From contig JAJEKV010000053.1 of assembly GCA_021234155.1 (NCBI GenBank), positions 406,523 through 470,522 of the forward strand: DNA of 64,000 bases, in the 5' to 3' direction. Of this stretch, positions 33,547-43,454 are shown one piece after another. Both the position numbers and the translations under genes were made by a program. Under the pieces are notes generated by a model, which was not told the DNA's origin, did not search any database, and was given only the letters and a program-made list of their open reading frames with translations. The first letter of the stretch is position 1. Every line of letters begins with the position of its first letter. Source of the stretch: Isoetes taiwanensis (taxonomy: Eukaryota; Streptophyta; Lycopodiopsida; Isoetales; Isoetaceae).

Positions 33547-34709
33547 TTATGAAATATTGGTGTGAGACCTTTTCTCCGTCGGGCAAAAAGTATTCATTAC
33601 TGGGCCACGGACCAGCTCGTCATTACAGATGGTCATCTCAATGCTACCATGGATTTGGAAACTGGCAAGATCATCTCTGTTGAACATGCCGAAACTTCTC
33701 TCTCAGACATCGATTCTGAAGAAGCCCAGAATATCTATCATGTTCAGGCTCCACATGTGAGTCTGCCTCTTTCATCGTACCCTAAATATGCCGATCCTTG
33801 GGGTGAGATGACTGCGGATCGAGGACCAGTCGTGGCGGCGGCTCGACCCTTACGGCTCCTTGCAATCGCATCAAAGACTTGACCATTTTTCGACAGCGTA
33901 CTTCCTAAAGCGGTGGGCGTCCATGCCGTCATGAAGCAACCACTGCTAGATGACGCTCAGCAACCGCTTTTCTTCACCACACAAAATGCAGCTCATCCCG
34001 TCATGTTTCAACCTCCTGCTCACGTTGTTCAAGACACGGAAGTTGTTCCACACATTCAGACTCCCGAGGTGGAGATTGTGGACATTGGCAACAATCGGCT
34101 CGTCCCTTTAGCGCAAATCTTCCGACCACCTATCGGCCAAGCAGCGCCCTCGCATTTGTTCAAAAAATTCAAACATATTTTTGCCTGGAGCTATAAAGAT
34201 CTTTGGGGTATCAACAAAGACTTGGGGGAACTCACCATTCCTACCAAACCAGATGCACGTCCTGTCTAGCAATGACAGTACCGGCTCAATCCCAATTACC
34301 GTGACCGTGTCAAAGCCGAAATTGATAAACTCCTAGGCTGGCGGCTTGATTTATGAGGTCAAACATTGCGAATGGGTGAGCCCCATCCTCATGATGATGT
34401 CGATATTAGTCTAAATCATGAGAAATGCACCTTCTAGCGTCACCTCACGGTGTTACGTTAGGTCATGTGGTCGAAAGGTGTATCACCACGGATCTGCTAA
34501 AATCGGGTTATTGTGCTTAAGGCTCGCGCACCATCTAATATCAAAGAGACACGTTCTTTTGGGCAAGGTAAATTACTATTCCACCTTCATTCACGGACTT
34601 GCAGCTATTGCTGATCCCATTCATAAACTCACGGGTGATGAATCCACGGGCTTGGAATTCCCGAGGTAAGGCGCTTTCCAACGGTTGAAGCTCTTGCTTA
34701 CTCGGACCC
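33547..34709 (+). pseudogene. RT remnants with the catalytic core deleted
   Basis: Fragments in changing frames: linker (33562-33882, 33913-34269, the latter with FKKFKHIFAWSYKDL), then QYRLNPNYRDRVKAEIDKLL and YEVKHCEWVSPI near 34270-34390. These are followed almost at once by LNHEKCTF and TRSFLGKVNYYSTFI near 34410-34590. The stretch that should hold the YxDD catalytic box is missing, so RT lost its core by deletion. Confidence 0.65.
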
Positions 34710-35927
34710 GTGCTTGTTCCTCCTCAATGGGACAAGCCTTTCCATGTTCATGTCGATGTCTCGCGTTTGCTATTGGTCTTTGTTCTCTCTCAAGCATATG
34801 GACGGCACACAGATAAACCCAACCGTTATGCTAGCGAAAACTCAATGCTGGCGAAACTAAACGCGCCACCCAGGAGGGAGGCCTTGAGCTTAATTTTTTG
34901 TGTCCAACATTTCCGTCATTATCTGTTGGGAAGTCAGATCAAGTTCTTTGTTGATCATCAGGCACTTCTCTATTTGATCAACAAGTCCACGCCCACGGGC
35001 AGGATTGCTCGTTGGGTCCTTCTTCTGCAAGAATTTGCTCCTTTTGAAATCGTTCATAAGGCTGGCAAATCTCATGTTGTCCCAGATTATCTCTCACGCA
35101 TCCACACTGATCCCTCCACGGGTGTTTCAGATGCCTTTCCTGACGCCCAGCTGTTTTTGGTCACGGCCACGCCCCATTGGTTTCATAACTTTCAGCAGTA
35201 TCTTCTCACTGGTGCTCTTCCCTCTGAAGATCCCACGCTCTCTCCAGAAAAGCTTCAATCACGCCGCCGTCAGTTTCTCCGAGAAGTCCATGACTACACC
35301 ATGGTTGCGGGCCATCTGTACAAACGCGGCAAAGATATGGTCCTCCGATGCTGTGTTCTTCCTCATAAAGTGCCCGATATCGTTCGACACGCCCATGAAG
35401 GGCTTGGTGGTGGTCATTTTCATGGTGACACCACGGCACGCAAAATACTTCTCGCAGGCTATTTCCGGCTCACGCCGTTGTTCAGGATGCCCACGCCACG
35501 CGCCGCGTGTGATGTCTGTCAACGTGTGGGTCGGCCCACGGCCTGTGACACTCTCCCGTTGACGCCGGTCGCCACGCCACTTCCCTTCAGCAAATGGAAA
35601 ATAAACTTTGTGGGGCCCATTGATCCTCCCGCGCGGCACACCCGTGCCCGCTACATTCTGGTCATCACTGATTACGCTACCAAATGGGCCGAGGCTTGTG
35701 CCCTTCCGACAATAACGATAGCAAGCGCGTACCCAAGGTCCTCTCAGACGCACATCATCACGCGTTTTGGCTGTCCCACGGAACTGGTCAGTGATCGAGG
35801 AGTTCATTTTGTCAATCACATCATCAAAGAGCTGGCGGATTATTTGCTGATACATCATCGCAAAAGCACACCTTACTATCCTCAAGGGAATGGTTTGGCT
35901 GAAAGCACAAACAAGACTCTAAATTAA
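34710..35927 (+). pseudogene. RNase H and integrase of the Tat-like element
   Basis: An open frame of 405 codons. RNase H-like part: FHVHVDVSRLLL with the first Asp context changed, REALSLIFCVQHFRHYLLG, FFVDHQALLYL. The HHCC zinc finger follows (HAHEGLGGGHFHGD to CDVCQRVGR). The integrase core has ITDYATKWAEA, SDRGVHFVN and NGLAESTNK, giving D, D and E. The frame stops at LN straight after the Glu motif, so the integrase C-terminal domain and 3' LTR are gone. What follows is unrelated AT-rich sequence. Confidence 0.75.
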
Positions 35928-35929
35928 AT

Positions 35930-36222
35930 TTTTATATTATCAGAAAAGTATGTTACAGTTAAAGCAAGTCGAAGAAATTAAAGTACAGCATTTAAGTGAG
36001 ACTAGAAACAAATTACAGAAATTAAGTCTTTATATTATCAGAAAAATATATTACATAAGAAGGGCCTTTTATTAGAGTTGCCCAGCTCTTTCATTCAAAA
36101 TAAAAAAAGTTCAAGGCAGTTTAAGGAGATGCCTAGCTCCATTCAAAATCTTAAGGTGAGGCCTTTTTTGGAGATGCCCAGCTCGCTTTCATGAACAAAA
36201 AAAAAAAAAAAAAAAAAAAAAT
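35930..36222 (+). repeat. short tandem duplications ending in A26
   Basis: TTTATATTATCAGAAAA occurs near 35931 and 36030. GCCCAGCTC-TTTCATTCAAA-like blocks occur three times (about 36080, 36130, 36176). The stretch ends in A26 at 36197-36222, which could be the tail of an unrecognised retroposon. Confidence 0.45.
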
Positions 36223-36676
36223 GGCCCTCATCCTCCTCGTCCTCCTCTTCTTTCTCTTCGCTTTCTTCTGCCATCTCTTCAAGGATGGCTTTTGCAACAT
36301 CTTCATCATCAGAGAAGGAGAGGGCATTCATGATAATCTGCTTTTTCTCTTCTTCCAATTCTTCGCACCACTCCTCATCCGCTTCCTCCATTTCTTCTGC
36401 TTTTTCGACCTCCTTCTCTAGCTCGTCATCAGAATCTGCTGGTGTATGGGGGAACTCCGGGCTGCTAGTGCTGCTACTGAGATTTGGATTTCCTGGGCGA
36501 AGCTTGCCCTCAAGAAAGAGCTCCTCGCATTCCTCCGGACTGTGGTGCAGAAGGCAGCCACATCGGCATCTGCGGGAGGGGGAAAGGGATTTCGAGATCA
36601 ATTTCTTGATCTCCTTCTTCGCCTCTCTCAGGCGAGTCCAGCGGGATAGAGCGGGACAGGCGGCATGGCTCACCAT
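36143..36676 (-). CDS. hypothetical acidic protein
   Basis: The frame from an ATG at 36676 (MVSHAACPALSRWTRL) has a basic region (KKEIKKLISKSLSPSRRCRCG), a Cys-rich bit and then a long Glu-rich, probably coiled segment (ELEKEVEKAEEMEEADEEW; EEMAEESEEKEEEDEEDEG). It then reads through the A26 tract as a run of Phe, an unlikely protein end. The acidic stretch could simply reflect a GAA-rich repeat. Family not recognised. Confidence 0.22.
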   Translation of the reverse strand: MVSHAACPALSRWTRLREAKKEIKKLISKSLSPSRRCRCGCLLHHSPEECEELFLEGKLRPGNPNLSSSTSSPEFPHTPADSDDELEKEVEKAEEMEEADEEWCEELEEEKKQIIMNALSFSDDEDVAKAILEEMAEESEEKEEEDEEDEGHFFFFFFFFVHESELGISKKGLTLRF

Positions 36677-36830
36677 GGTAAGGAAGGAAGGATGGGTGCT
36701 GGAAGGAAGAAAGAATGGGCGCTTGAAGGAATGAAGGGTTTCATGCAAGATATAGTAGTTGCATGCAAGATTTCGTATAGCTTAGTAGACGCGGTTGTAA
36801 TTATGATTCCATCACATCATATACGAATTA

Positions 36831-36981
36831 GGGTCAATTCCCACTGGCAGTTAGGTTAGGTTAAATGTGGCAAATAACGGAAACTTGCTTTCACACTAGC
36901 ACTTAAGTTACTATTAGTTAAGTTAGGATTTGGTCAAATTTTAACTATGGTTAACTTAACAATATCACTTTCATACTCGCC
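36831..36981 (+). repeat. left terminal inverted repeat
   Basis: It matches the reverse complement of 41850-42005 with a few substitutions and indels. It includes GTTAGGTTAGGTTA, AACTTGCTTTCACA, TAACTATGGTTAACTTAAC and CTTTCATACT blocks in the same order. Confidence 0.85.
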
Positions 36982-37420
36982 ATTTCCCACTCGCCATTAA
37001 GTTAAGTTAGCTATCATTAATTCTATACGAATTGGCTATCATTAATTCTATTGTATTAATTACAACCTAGGTTATCATTAATTCTCTAGAATTACCCACA
37101 CATCAGCTATACTTACAACCTATTTTTGCCTACACTTAATACTCTAGAATTACAACCTACACTTAATTCTTTAGTACTACTTACATACACCCTATGTTAT
37201 CATTAATTTTGTATAATTACCCACACCTTAGCTATACTTACAACCTATTTTTGCCTACACTTACAACATATATTTGCCCATTTAAGGGCTATTTCCCACT
37301 CGCCATTAAGTTAAGTTAATTTAACCGGTTTGTTATCCCTTAACTTAACCAAAAAGAAGTTATGCTTTCCCATTAAAATCGTTAAGTTAAGACTAACTTA
37401 ATGGATTACAAAGATATATA
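36982..37420 (+). repeat. subterminal repeats of the TIR element
   Basis: CCCACTCGCCATTAAGTTAA occurs twice (about 36987 and 37302). A TATCATTAATT / CTAGAATTAC / TACACTTA pattern repeats imperfectly several times between them. There is no coding signal. Confidence 0.6.
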
Positions 37421-37691
37421 TTCCCACTAGACTTGTTAGAGATCACTTGGGTTAAATTCATAAAATCAAAATAACCTAATATTTACAATCACTTGGTGCT
37501 TCACACTAGTAGTTAAGAGGCTTTGTTAGGTTCTAGATAACTATGTCCATTTTTGGGTTGCCCCTAGGGGGGCAAACCCTTGTTTATGTGGGCTTTTGGC
37601 ATATCCTAGGTATATGCTAGAATATCCCTAGGATATGCTGGTGACTGCTAAAAACTTACGATGGGCTGTAAATGTTAGGTCACTTCTGTAG

Positions 37692-37949
37692 GTGGGCAGC
37701 CGCTCTCGAAACCGGCTAACCGTCAGGACCAAACCTCTTCAAAACCTTCCCAATCGAGATCGTTCCGCACAACAGTGCATCCCTGTTGCGTCATATGGTG
37801 TTGCACATCATCATCTGAAAAGAGGCACCCCCGAAGATCAAGAAGCTCCAAGTTTTGCAATGGGCATATTTCCTGAGGTAATGCCATCAGAGCTCTGCAA
37901 TGATTTTGTGAAATGTCTCTTGATGTTGATTGTTAATGTATATAGATAG
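37692..37949 (+). other. possible 5' exon upstream of the mevalonate kinase copy
   Basis: An open stretch with coding-like composition (QCIPVASYGVAHHHLKRG; EAPSFAMGIFPE) ends at a GAG/GTAATG donor-like site near 37877, just ahead of the kinase ATG at 37955. It may be leader sequence of the source gene or a second captured fragment. Not recognised. Confidence 0.25.
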
Positions 37950-37954
37950 TGGTT

Positions 37955-39872
37955 ATGGAACAAACCCATCTGGTTGACATAACCGCCAGGGCTCCTGGTA
38001 AAGTAATACTGTTCGGAGAACATGCTGTAGTTCATGGGTCAACAGCTGTGGCAGCAGCGCTTGAGCTATTTACGTTTGCTCGTGTCCGTGTGCTACAAAA
38101 TGATTCTGGCGGTGAGTAGCCTTTACAAATGCAATGCATTAGATCTGGAAGAGTACAATATGATTTTTAAATGCACATCTGCAGCCTTCGTATTTTGAAT
38201 TGATTTGGGGCTTATATGCGGGTGCAATATCGAGGAGTTGCTTTCGGAGGCTTTATTAGTGGCACCGAAAGTGATCTCGTCAAAGAACAACTACCGAGGA
38301 ATGCCCGGTTGGAATGACATTAGGAGTGGTGGCACTACGTTCCTCTACTTGTCTATTATAGGGTGAGTTTACCATTAATTAGTTTGACATATCCGGGTTG
38401 ATATGTACCATATGCATGTTCCATCGATGCTAATAATATAGGTTAGTCACAATATTGACTAGTTATATATCATATAACGAGCTAGCCAAAAGATATATCA
38501 TAAGTGAGCTAGCGAAAAACTTCCAAATAATAGAGGCGTCCATGGGGATCTACTTAGTAAGCGGTTTGTGGTGAGCTTGTAACATTCCAAATTTTCTCGT
38601 ATAAGTTTTCAGCCCGCCTAAGGTGGCGACCACGCGTCGGATATTCCTATGGGATCCGGTCTTGGCTCTTACGCTTCATTTTATGTATCCTTATCCGGAG
38701 TGATGTTGGCGGTGCATCTCAATTGCATTTTCAGCGATCGTAGTCAATCCCCATGATTGGAGCAAGGTGAATGAAGAGGGATTGGACTTGATAAACAAAT
38801 GGGCTTTTGAGGGAGAGAAGATTATCCATGGCGAGACGCTGCGGGATTGACAACACAGTTAGCACATTTGGTAAGGTCCAAACTTGTCCCAGAGTTGCTC
38901 CTTTTCAAAAGTTAATCCTTGAGTTGATGGTCCCTTCACTATTTTGGGAGGCAGAGGTAGAGGTTGTCATTACATGACATATGGCATATGCCATAGGCAT
39001 TTCATATCCATTGGTTAGATTGAGATATATTCTTCATTTAACACACAAGAAGGAAGTGGTAATTTAAAACTTAATTCATGATCCGTTTTTTGGTACCATT
39101 GTTAAATTCAAGCTTGGTGTTTACGCTCTTAGAGCCCAAGTTACCGATTGAGAATTCTTCTTACAAATACAAAGGTTGGGCGTAATACAAAATCTACGGG
39201 TTGCGGCGTTTGAGAACTTCTTGGGAAACACCCAAGAGCAATGAAATCCATATTTGAGGCCGATCGATGTTCGTCTCAAGAGGCTGCTACCATTTTGTGA
39301 TCTGTTTTCAAGATCATAGCATGCGAACCATAAAACAGGTTTTCACCAGGATCGGTGTAGCCAATACTAATGTATGTCCACTTTAAACCACTTTTGACAG
39401 GTGCTATAAATTACAGGATGGATGTTTAGGTCATCAAGATAAAACGAAAGAAGAATTAATCTTAGAAGAGATTATTGCAATGAACCAAGGTCTCTTGCAA
39501 AGCATGGGTGTTAGCCACGCCTCCATTGATATTACGCTCTACAGCTCAAATATAATTTGCGATCAAAGCCGGCAGTGCGAGGAGGATGTGGTTGCGTTAT
39601 CACTTTATTGCCCCAATGTATCCTTCTATTGTTCTACTTCACTTGCATCTCTGTTTCTTCCCGCAACTCATTTCCAATAATATCTAGCACCTCATTTTTC
39701 GGTAAATGTGAAAACTTGCGGCGGTTCCATTGTTTTATTCTCTTAGGCTTCTGCTGTTGTTGTAACTTGGTTTCAACCTGACTAACAAACTCAGATGTTA
39801 CATCGGATGTTGTGGAGAAGCTAACAGCGGAACTATCATCAATCGGATCTTGGGTGCCAGGGGGTTCATGTT
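37955..39872 (+). pseudogene. mevalonate kinase pseudogene with introns (MVK)
   Basis: Mevalonate kinase phosphorylates mevalonate in isoprenoid synthesis. All landmark regions are present in order. Exon 1 (37955-38111) reads ITARAPGKVILFGEHAVVHG and ends at GTGAGT. Exon 2 ends near 38362 with TTFLYLSIIG and GTGAGT. Exon 3 (38613-38870) has the GHMP ATP-binding loop PMGSGLGSYAS, NKWAFEGEKIIHG and GIDNTVSTFG. Later come LLTNTKVGRNTK (about 39150), AMNQGLLQSMGVSHASI (about 39478-39530), a damaged Gly-rich motif RGGCGCVITLLP (about 39576) and VVEKLTAELSS (about 39810). Frameshifts break it, for instance near 38840, and several introns have lost clean sites. It lies wholly inside the TIR element. 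Confidence 0.82.
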
Positions 39873-40269
39873 AAGAACAATATATAGCTTAAAATTGCTA
39901 TAACTTCTTCATCCTTTAGCCTCCCCAAACTGACATATGGTATTTTTGATATTCTGATTTTTGTTTAGTGTCATTTGTGGTAAAACACAATATTATGATG
40001 TCTGCCACTATGAAGAAAAAAGATAATATAATTCAGAAATTTAGAATGCTAACAAACAAAGCTCTGCTATGAATGCAGATTTGTTCTAACAAACTTTTGG
40101 CTAAATTTCGAATGGCTCATTCTTAAAATAAAAGATAACGGTAGTCAAAGATATGCCATGCAAATTGCTTATTTTTTACCATTTTAACAAATTCAATATA
40201 CATCTTTTGTTGAGATTGGATTGCTGGTTATGGAGTCGTGTCATTTGCAGAGGCTTAACATCGGACATG

Positions 40270-40490
40270 TAATAGAAGCTACGTCTATTCTTTGTGCTTA
40301 AATAAATAAATAATAGTTGTGCTTAAATTGCTAGAGATGGATAGACTGCTGTGTAAGGGACAGTTCAAGATTCTTTTATATGATAGAAGCTACGTCTATT
40401 CTTTGTGCTTAAATAAATAAATAAATAATAGTTGTGCTTAAATTGCTAGAGATAGATTCTGCGATACAATGCATAAGGGACAGTTCAAGA
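40270..40490 (+). repeat. tandem duplication, unit about 110 bp
   Basis: Two copies of a block with GAAGCTACGTCTATTCTTTG, AATAAATAAATA, TTGCTAGAGAT and AAGGGACAGTTCAAGATT. The copies differ in the number of AAAT units. Confidence 0.7.
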
Positions 40491-40750
40491 TTTGCTAATG
40501 AAGCAGCATCAAGTTTAAAATACTTTGCTATGTTGCATGTCTTATAACGTGTTCTCTAGCATTCAACTCCAGCATTGAATGATTTCTACCTAAAAACAAA
40601 AAAATATCAGGCAAGAAGGGAAGGCTAATGGCAGAATTATGCAAGGCCACAATAAACCCTACAATTGATGATCTAACATTTCCAATAAAATAAAGTGTCC
40701 AACAATCCATCTAGTTGGGATTAAAAGCCAGGAATTCAACACCTAAAACA

Positions 40751-40902
40751 TGGAATGCCTACACCGATGGATTGCCCCAATGATGGATTGGTTATGATAA
40801 TGGTAGAGTGCTTTTTTTTTAAAGTGCGTGCCATGCATATTCTAAATGATTCGACATGGAATGCCTACACCGATGGATTGCCCCAATGATGGATTGGTTA
40901 TT
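40751..40902 (+). repeat. 46-bp direct repeat
   Basis: CATGGAATGCCTACACCGAT and the following 26 bases occur at 40751 and 40855. The second copy runs into ATTATTATTATTATT and T8. Confidence 0.75.
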
Positions 40903-41849
40903 ATTATTATTATTTTTTTTCGAAGGATGTCAGACTTTATTAATAACACTCCCATCATAATACATAATACAATGCAGAGACAGGAATAAAAAACCCAGTG
41001 GACAATCAGATCCAACTGAGCAGGGCCACCCGTCTAAGCATGAAGCAAATCAAGAAGATTGCAAAGGAGGAAATGTTCAGAACGACATGAAGCAGTGCGT
41101 GGGGAATTCCCTGAAATGTCTAAGCAGGCGGACCTGTTTGCAGATTCTCAGGAAATCAAAGATACAGATTCTCAGTGTGCAAGGTTAACCGAAGAACTGC
41201 ATCACAAATGTAACATAATCGATAAGGAAAACATGCTGTAAGAGAAAAGTCTTAATGATCTCAAGAAAAAGTTGAAGGGAAAACTGGCTTTGAGGACGAA
41301 GGACAATGTAAGTGTGATTTAAGCCATTTCACTCTCGGGTCACGGAGGGCAACCCTCCGTGCACAGCACCTTGTTCACTTTAGTTAAGAGATGCCACTAA
41401 GTTAAAGATATCTAAAGTATTTCTTAGTTGTTAAAACCATGAACCCATGAAGAGATACATGATTAATTTTCTATCGTTTCTTTTTCTATATTTCTGATAT
41501 TCTTTCTTTGTCTTTATTTTTCTCTCTATGTATTTCTCTCTTTTTGAACCTCAATTTGAATGTCTCATTATTTTTGGTGGGTGTCACATTTTTCTTGCCA
41601 TTGGAAAGGGAAAACCATGGTACACGCTCCCTGAAAACATCTAAAAAATGTTTCCACTACCGGGAAAAGCACCACCAAATATGCCATTTTCATGTAAAAA
41701 ATAAATAACCTAACTAGATTATTATCCCTTTCTCACTTAGCAGTTAGGTTAAGCTAGTTCTTAACTGAGTTAAATGTACCGCTCCTAGATCACTTAACTT
41801 CTAGTCTAAAATAAGGGGTCCAGTTAATGTTTTAACTTAACTTAACTTA

Positions 41850-42005
41850 ACTATCATCAGTATGAAAGCGGCCTGGTTAAGTTAACCATAGTTAAATTTT
41901 AACCAAATCCTAACTTAACTGGTCGTAACTTAAGTGCTACTGTGAAAGCAAGTTTTCATTATTTGCCCTATATAACCTAACCTAACGGCTAGTGGGAATT
42001 GACCC
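41850..42005 (-). repeat. right terminal inverted repeat
   Basis: Reverse complement of 36831-36981; the outer end reads GAATTGACCC followed by TA. Confidence 0.85.
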
Positions 42006-42225
42006 TAATGGTTTTTTTTTTGTAGTTTTTGAAGTTCCCTTTAATCTATTCTCATAATTACTTTGTCCTTTTTTCGAGCTAATACTAAGAACATTTAAAT
42101 TTATATAGGTGAAGCGCGTGGATCCTAAAAAGGGTAAAAACGTAATGCCTTTCACCCCCAACATGTATCAATATTGTTACCACATGTTCTTATCACATTG
42201 TTACCCCATTGTTAACATTGTTCTT

Positions 42226-42594
42226 GTAGGTCAATGGTGTGGACCACCCAAAGGGTGTTGAGGCTGAGACTACTAAGCAAATTATCCTCTACAGTAGGTT
42301 GGATTAGAAGAATAAGAAGGTGAAAGTGAAGCACCAATGGAATAAGGAGCTAGTAGGTGAAGGAACTATCCTACTAGCTGATCCTATCCAAGCTGTCAAT
42401 GATGAAAGGTTAGGAGAGGATAAAGTGGGTGTGGCCATAACAAGTTTAGAAGAAAAATCACCAGGATTGCACTCTTGTGTTAAACAATTGGAGGTTCCAT
42501 GCATCATGTCATGGCATATAGCCTGCATTGAGTTTATGGGAGATTTCATTTTACCAGAGCCAGAGGTTGTGAATGAGTCCCAAGCACTGCCCAC
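42226..42594 (+). pseudogene. coding remnant, possibly plant transposon-associated protein
   Basis: A mostly open stretch reads VDHPKGVEAETTKQIILYS, a stop, then GEGTILLADPIQAVNDERLG and FMGDFILPEPEVV. It faintly recalls a domain found in plant CACTA-type transposon proteins (a fixed-spacing LGxDxVGV block), but I am not certain. It is cut by the start of the chromovirus fragment at about 42606. Confidence 0.25.
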
Positions 42595-43454
42595 ATGGCC
42601 TGCTTCAGCCTTTACCAGTTCCAGCCGGTCCTTGGAAGAGTATTTCAGAGGATTTTATTGTCGAGCTTCCATCCTCCCAGGGCCATGACGCCCATCCTTG
42701 TTGTTGTTGACCGTTTTTTCAAGATGGCACATTTCATTCCTTGCAGCACTTCTATCTCCAGTAAAGCCACAACAGTTCTCTTGCTTCAAGATGTGGTTCG
42801 ACTCCATGGCTTACCAGATAACATTGTCAGTGACCACGGCCCTCAATTTGTTGCTAGCTTTTGGAAGCGTCTATTGCAACTCTCGCATGTGGAACTTTCG
42901 CTCTCTTCCGGACATCACCCAGAGACCAATGGGCAGGTGGAGCGCACTAATCAAACACTTGAGCAGTATTTGAGATACTTCATCAATTATCAGCAGGATG
43001 ACTGGGTTGATTGGCTACTGCTGGCAGAATTTGCTTACAGTAATTCTGTCCATGCCTCCACAGGCCAGACTCTGTTCTTTATTAAATTCGGCATGCATCC
43101 CCGGTAGTCTTTCATTGCTCCTGGATATGACTCAGTCAATCTCAGTGCCGAGGACAGGCTTGAGAAGCTCCGCATGCTCCAGGATGATCTTCAGCACCAT
43201 CTCCTCCAGGCCCAAGCACGTTATCGTTATCATGCAGATCAGCACCGTCAGGACGCTCCTTATTTTGCAGTTGGTGACCTTGTTTGGCTCTTGCATCGGA
43301 ATTTGCCGACAGCTCGCCCTTGTAACAAGCTCGACTACCGGCGCTTAGGTCCCTATCGGATTATTGAACGAGTTGGTGATGCTGCTTTCCGTCTTGAGCT
43401 TCTGCCATCAGTTCGGCTTCACCCAAATTTCCATGTGTCTTTGTTGGAACCCTA

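Larger units (their letters stand above)
20449..35927 (+). mobile_element. Tat/Athila-like Ty3/Gypsy element, interrupted and degraded
   Basis: The plus-strand coding order is gag (20449-21227, resuming at 31942), three CCHC knuckles, protease (QIDGGSVVNLI), RT remnants (34270-34680), then RNase H and integrase (34710-35927). The protease DGGS form and the integrase style (VITDYATKWAEA; STPYYPQGNGLAEST) place it with the Tat/Athila branch rather than chromoviruses. The element is split by the gag-only array at 21228-31936. Both sides of the split carry GTACC and the gag frame continues exactly across it. No LTRs are seen at either end, so it is a truncated internal region. Confidence 0.8.
39873..41849. 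other. interior of the TIR element right of the kinase copy
   Basis: No gene recognised. It holds a tandem duplication (40270-40490), a 46-bp direct repeat (40751/40855), a small Gln/Glu-rich open frame (41059-41241) and a hairpin CACGGAGGG/CCCTCCGTG (41341-41362). The gene-like and low-complexity patches may be further captured pieces. Confidence 0.4.
36831..42005. mobile_element. TIR element carrying a mevalonate kinase gene copy (Pack-type candidate)
   Basis: Long terminal inverted repeats of about 150 bp bound a 5175-bp segment. The left end begins GGGTCAATTCCCACT at 36831; the right end is its reverse complement ending at 42005. Both ends are flanked by TA (36829-36830 and 42006-42007), fitting a Tc1/mariner-like duplication. 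TTA on the left against TAA on the right leaves a mutated PIF/Harbinger-type site possible. Inside lie TTAAGTTAAG-rich subterminal repeats and a full-span intron-bearing mevalonate kinase pseudogene. No transposase is recognised. The inclusion of introns means DNA-level capture rather than retrocopying. Confidence 0.72.

Noticed and set aside
36143-36748. A complete acidic protein gene
   Set aside because: Its end is a Phe run made by an A26 tract and the Glu-rich part could be simple repeat; kept only as a low-confidence entry.
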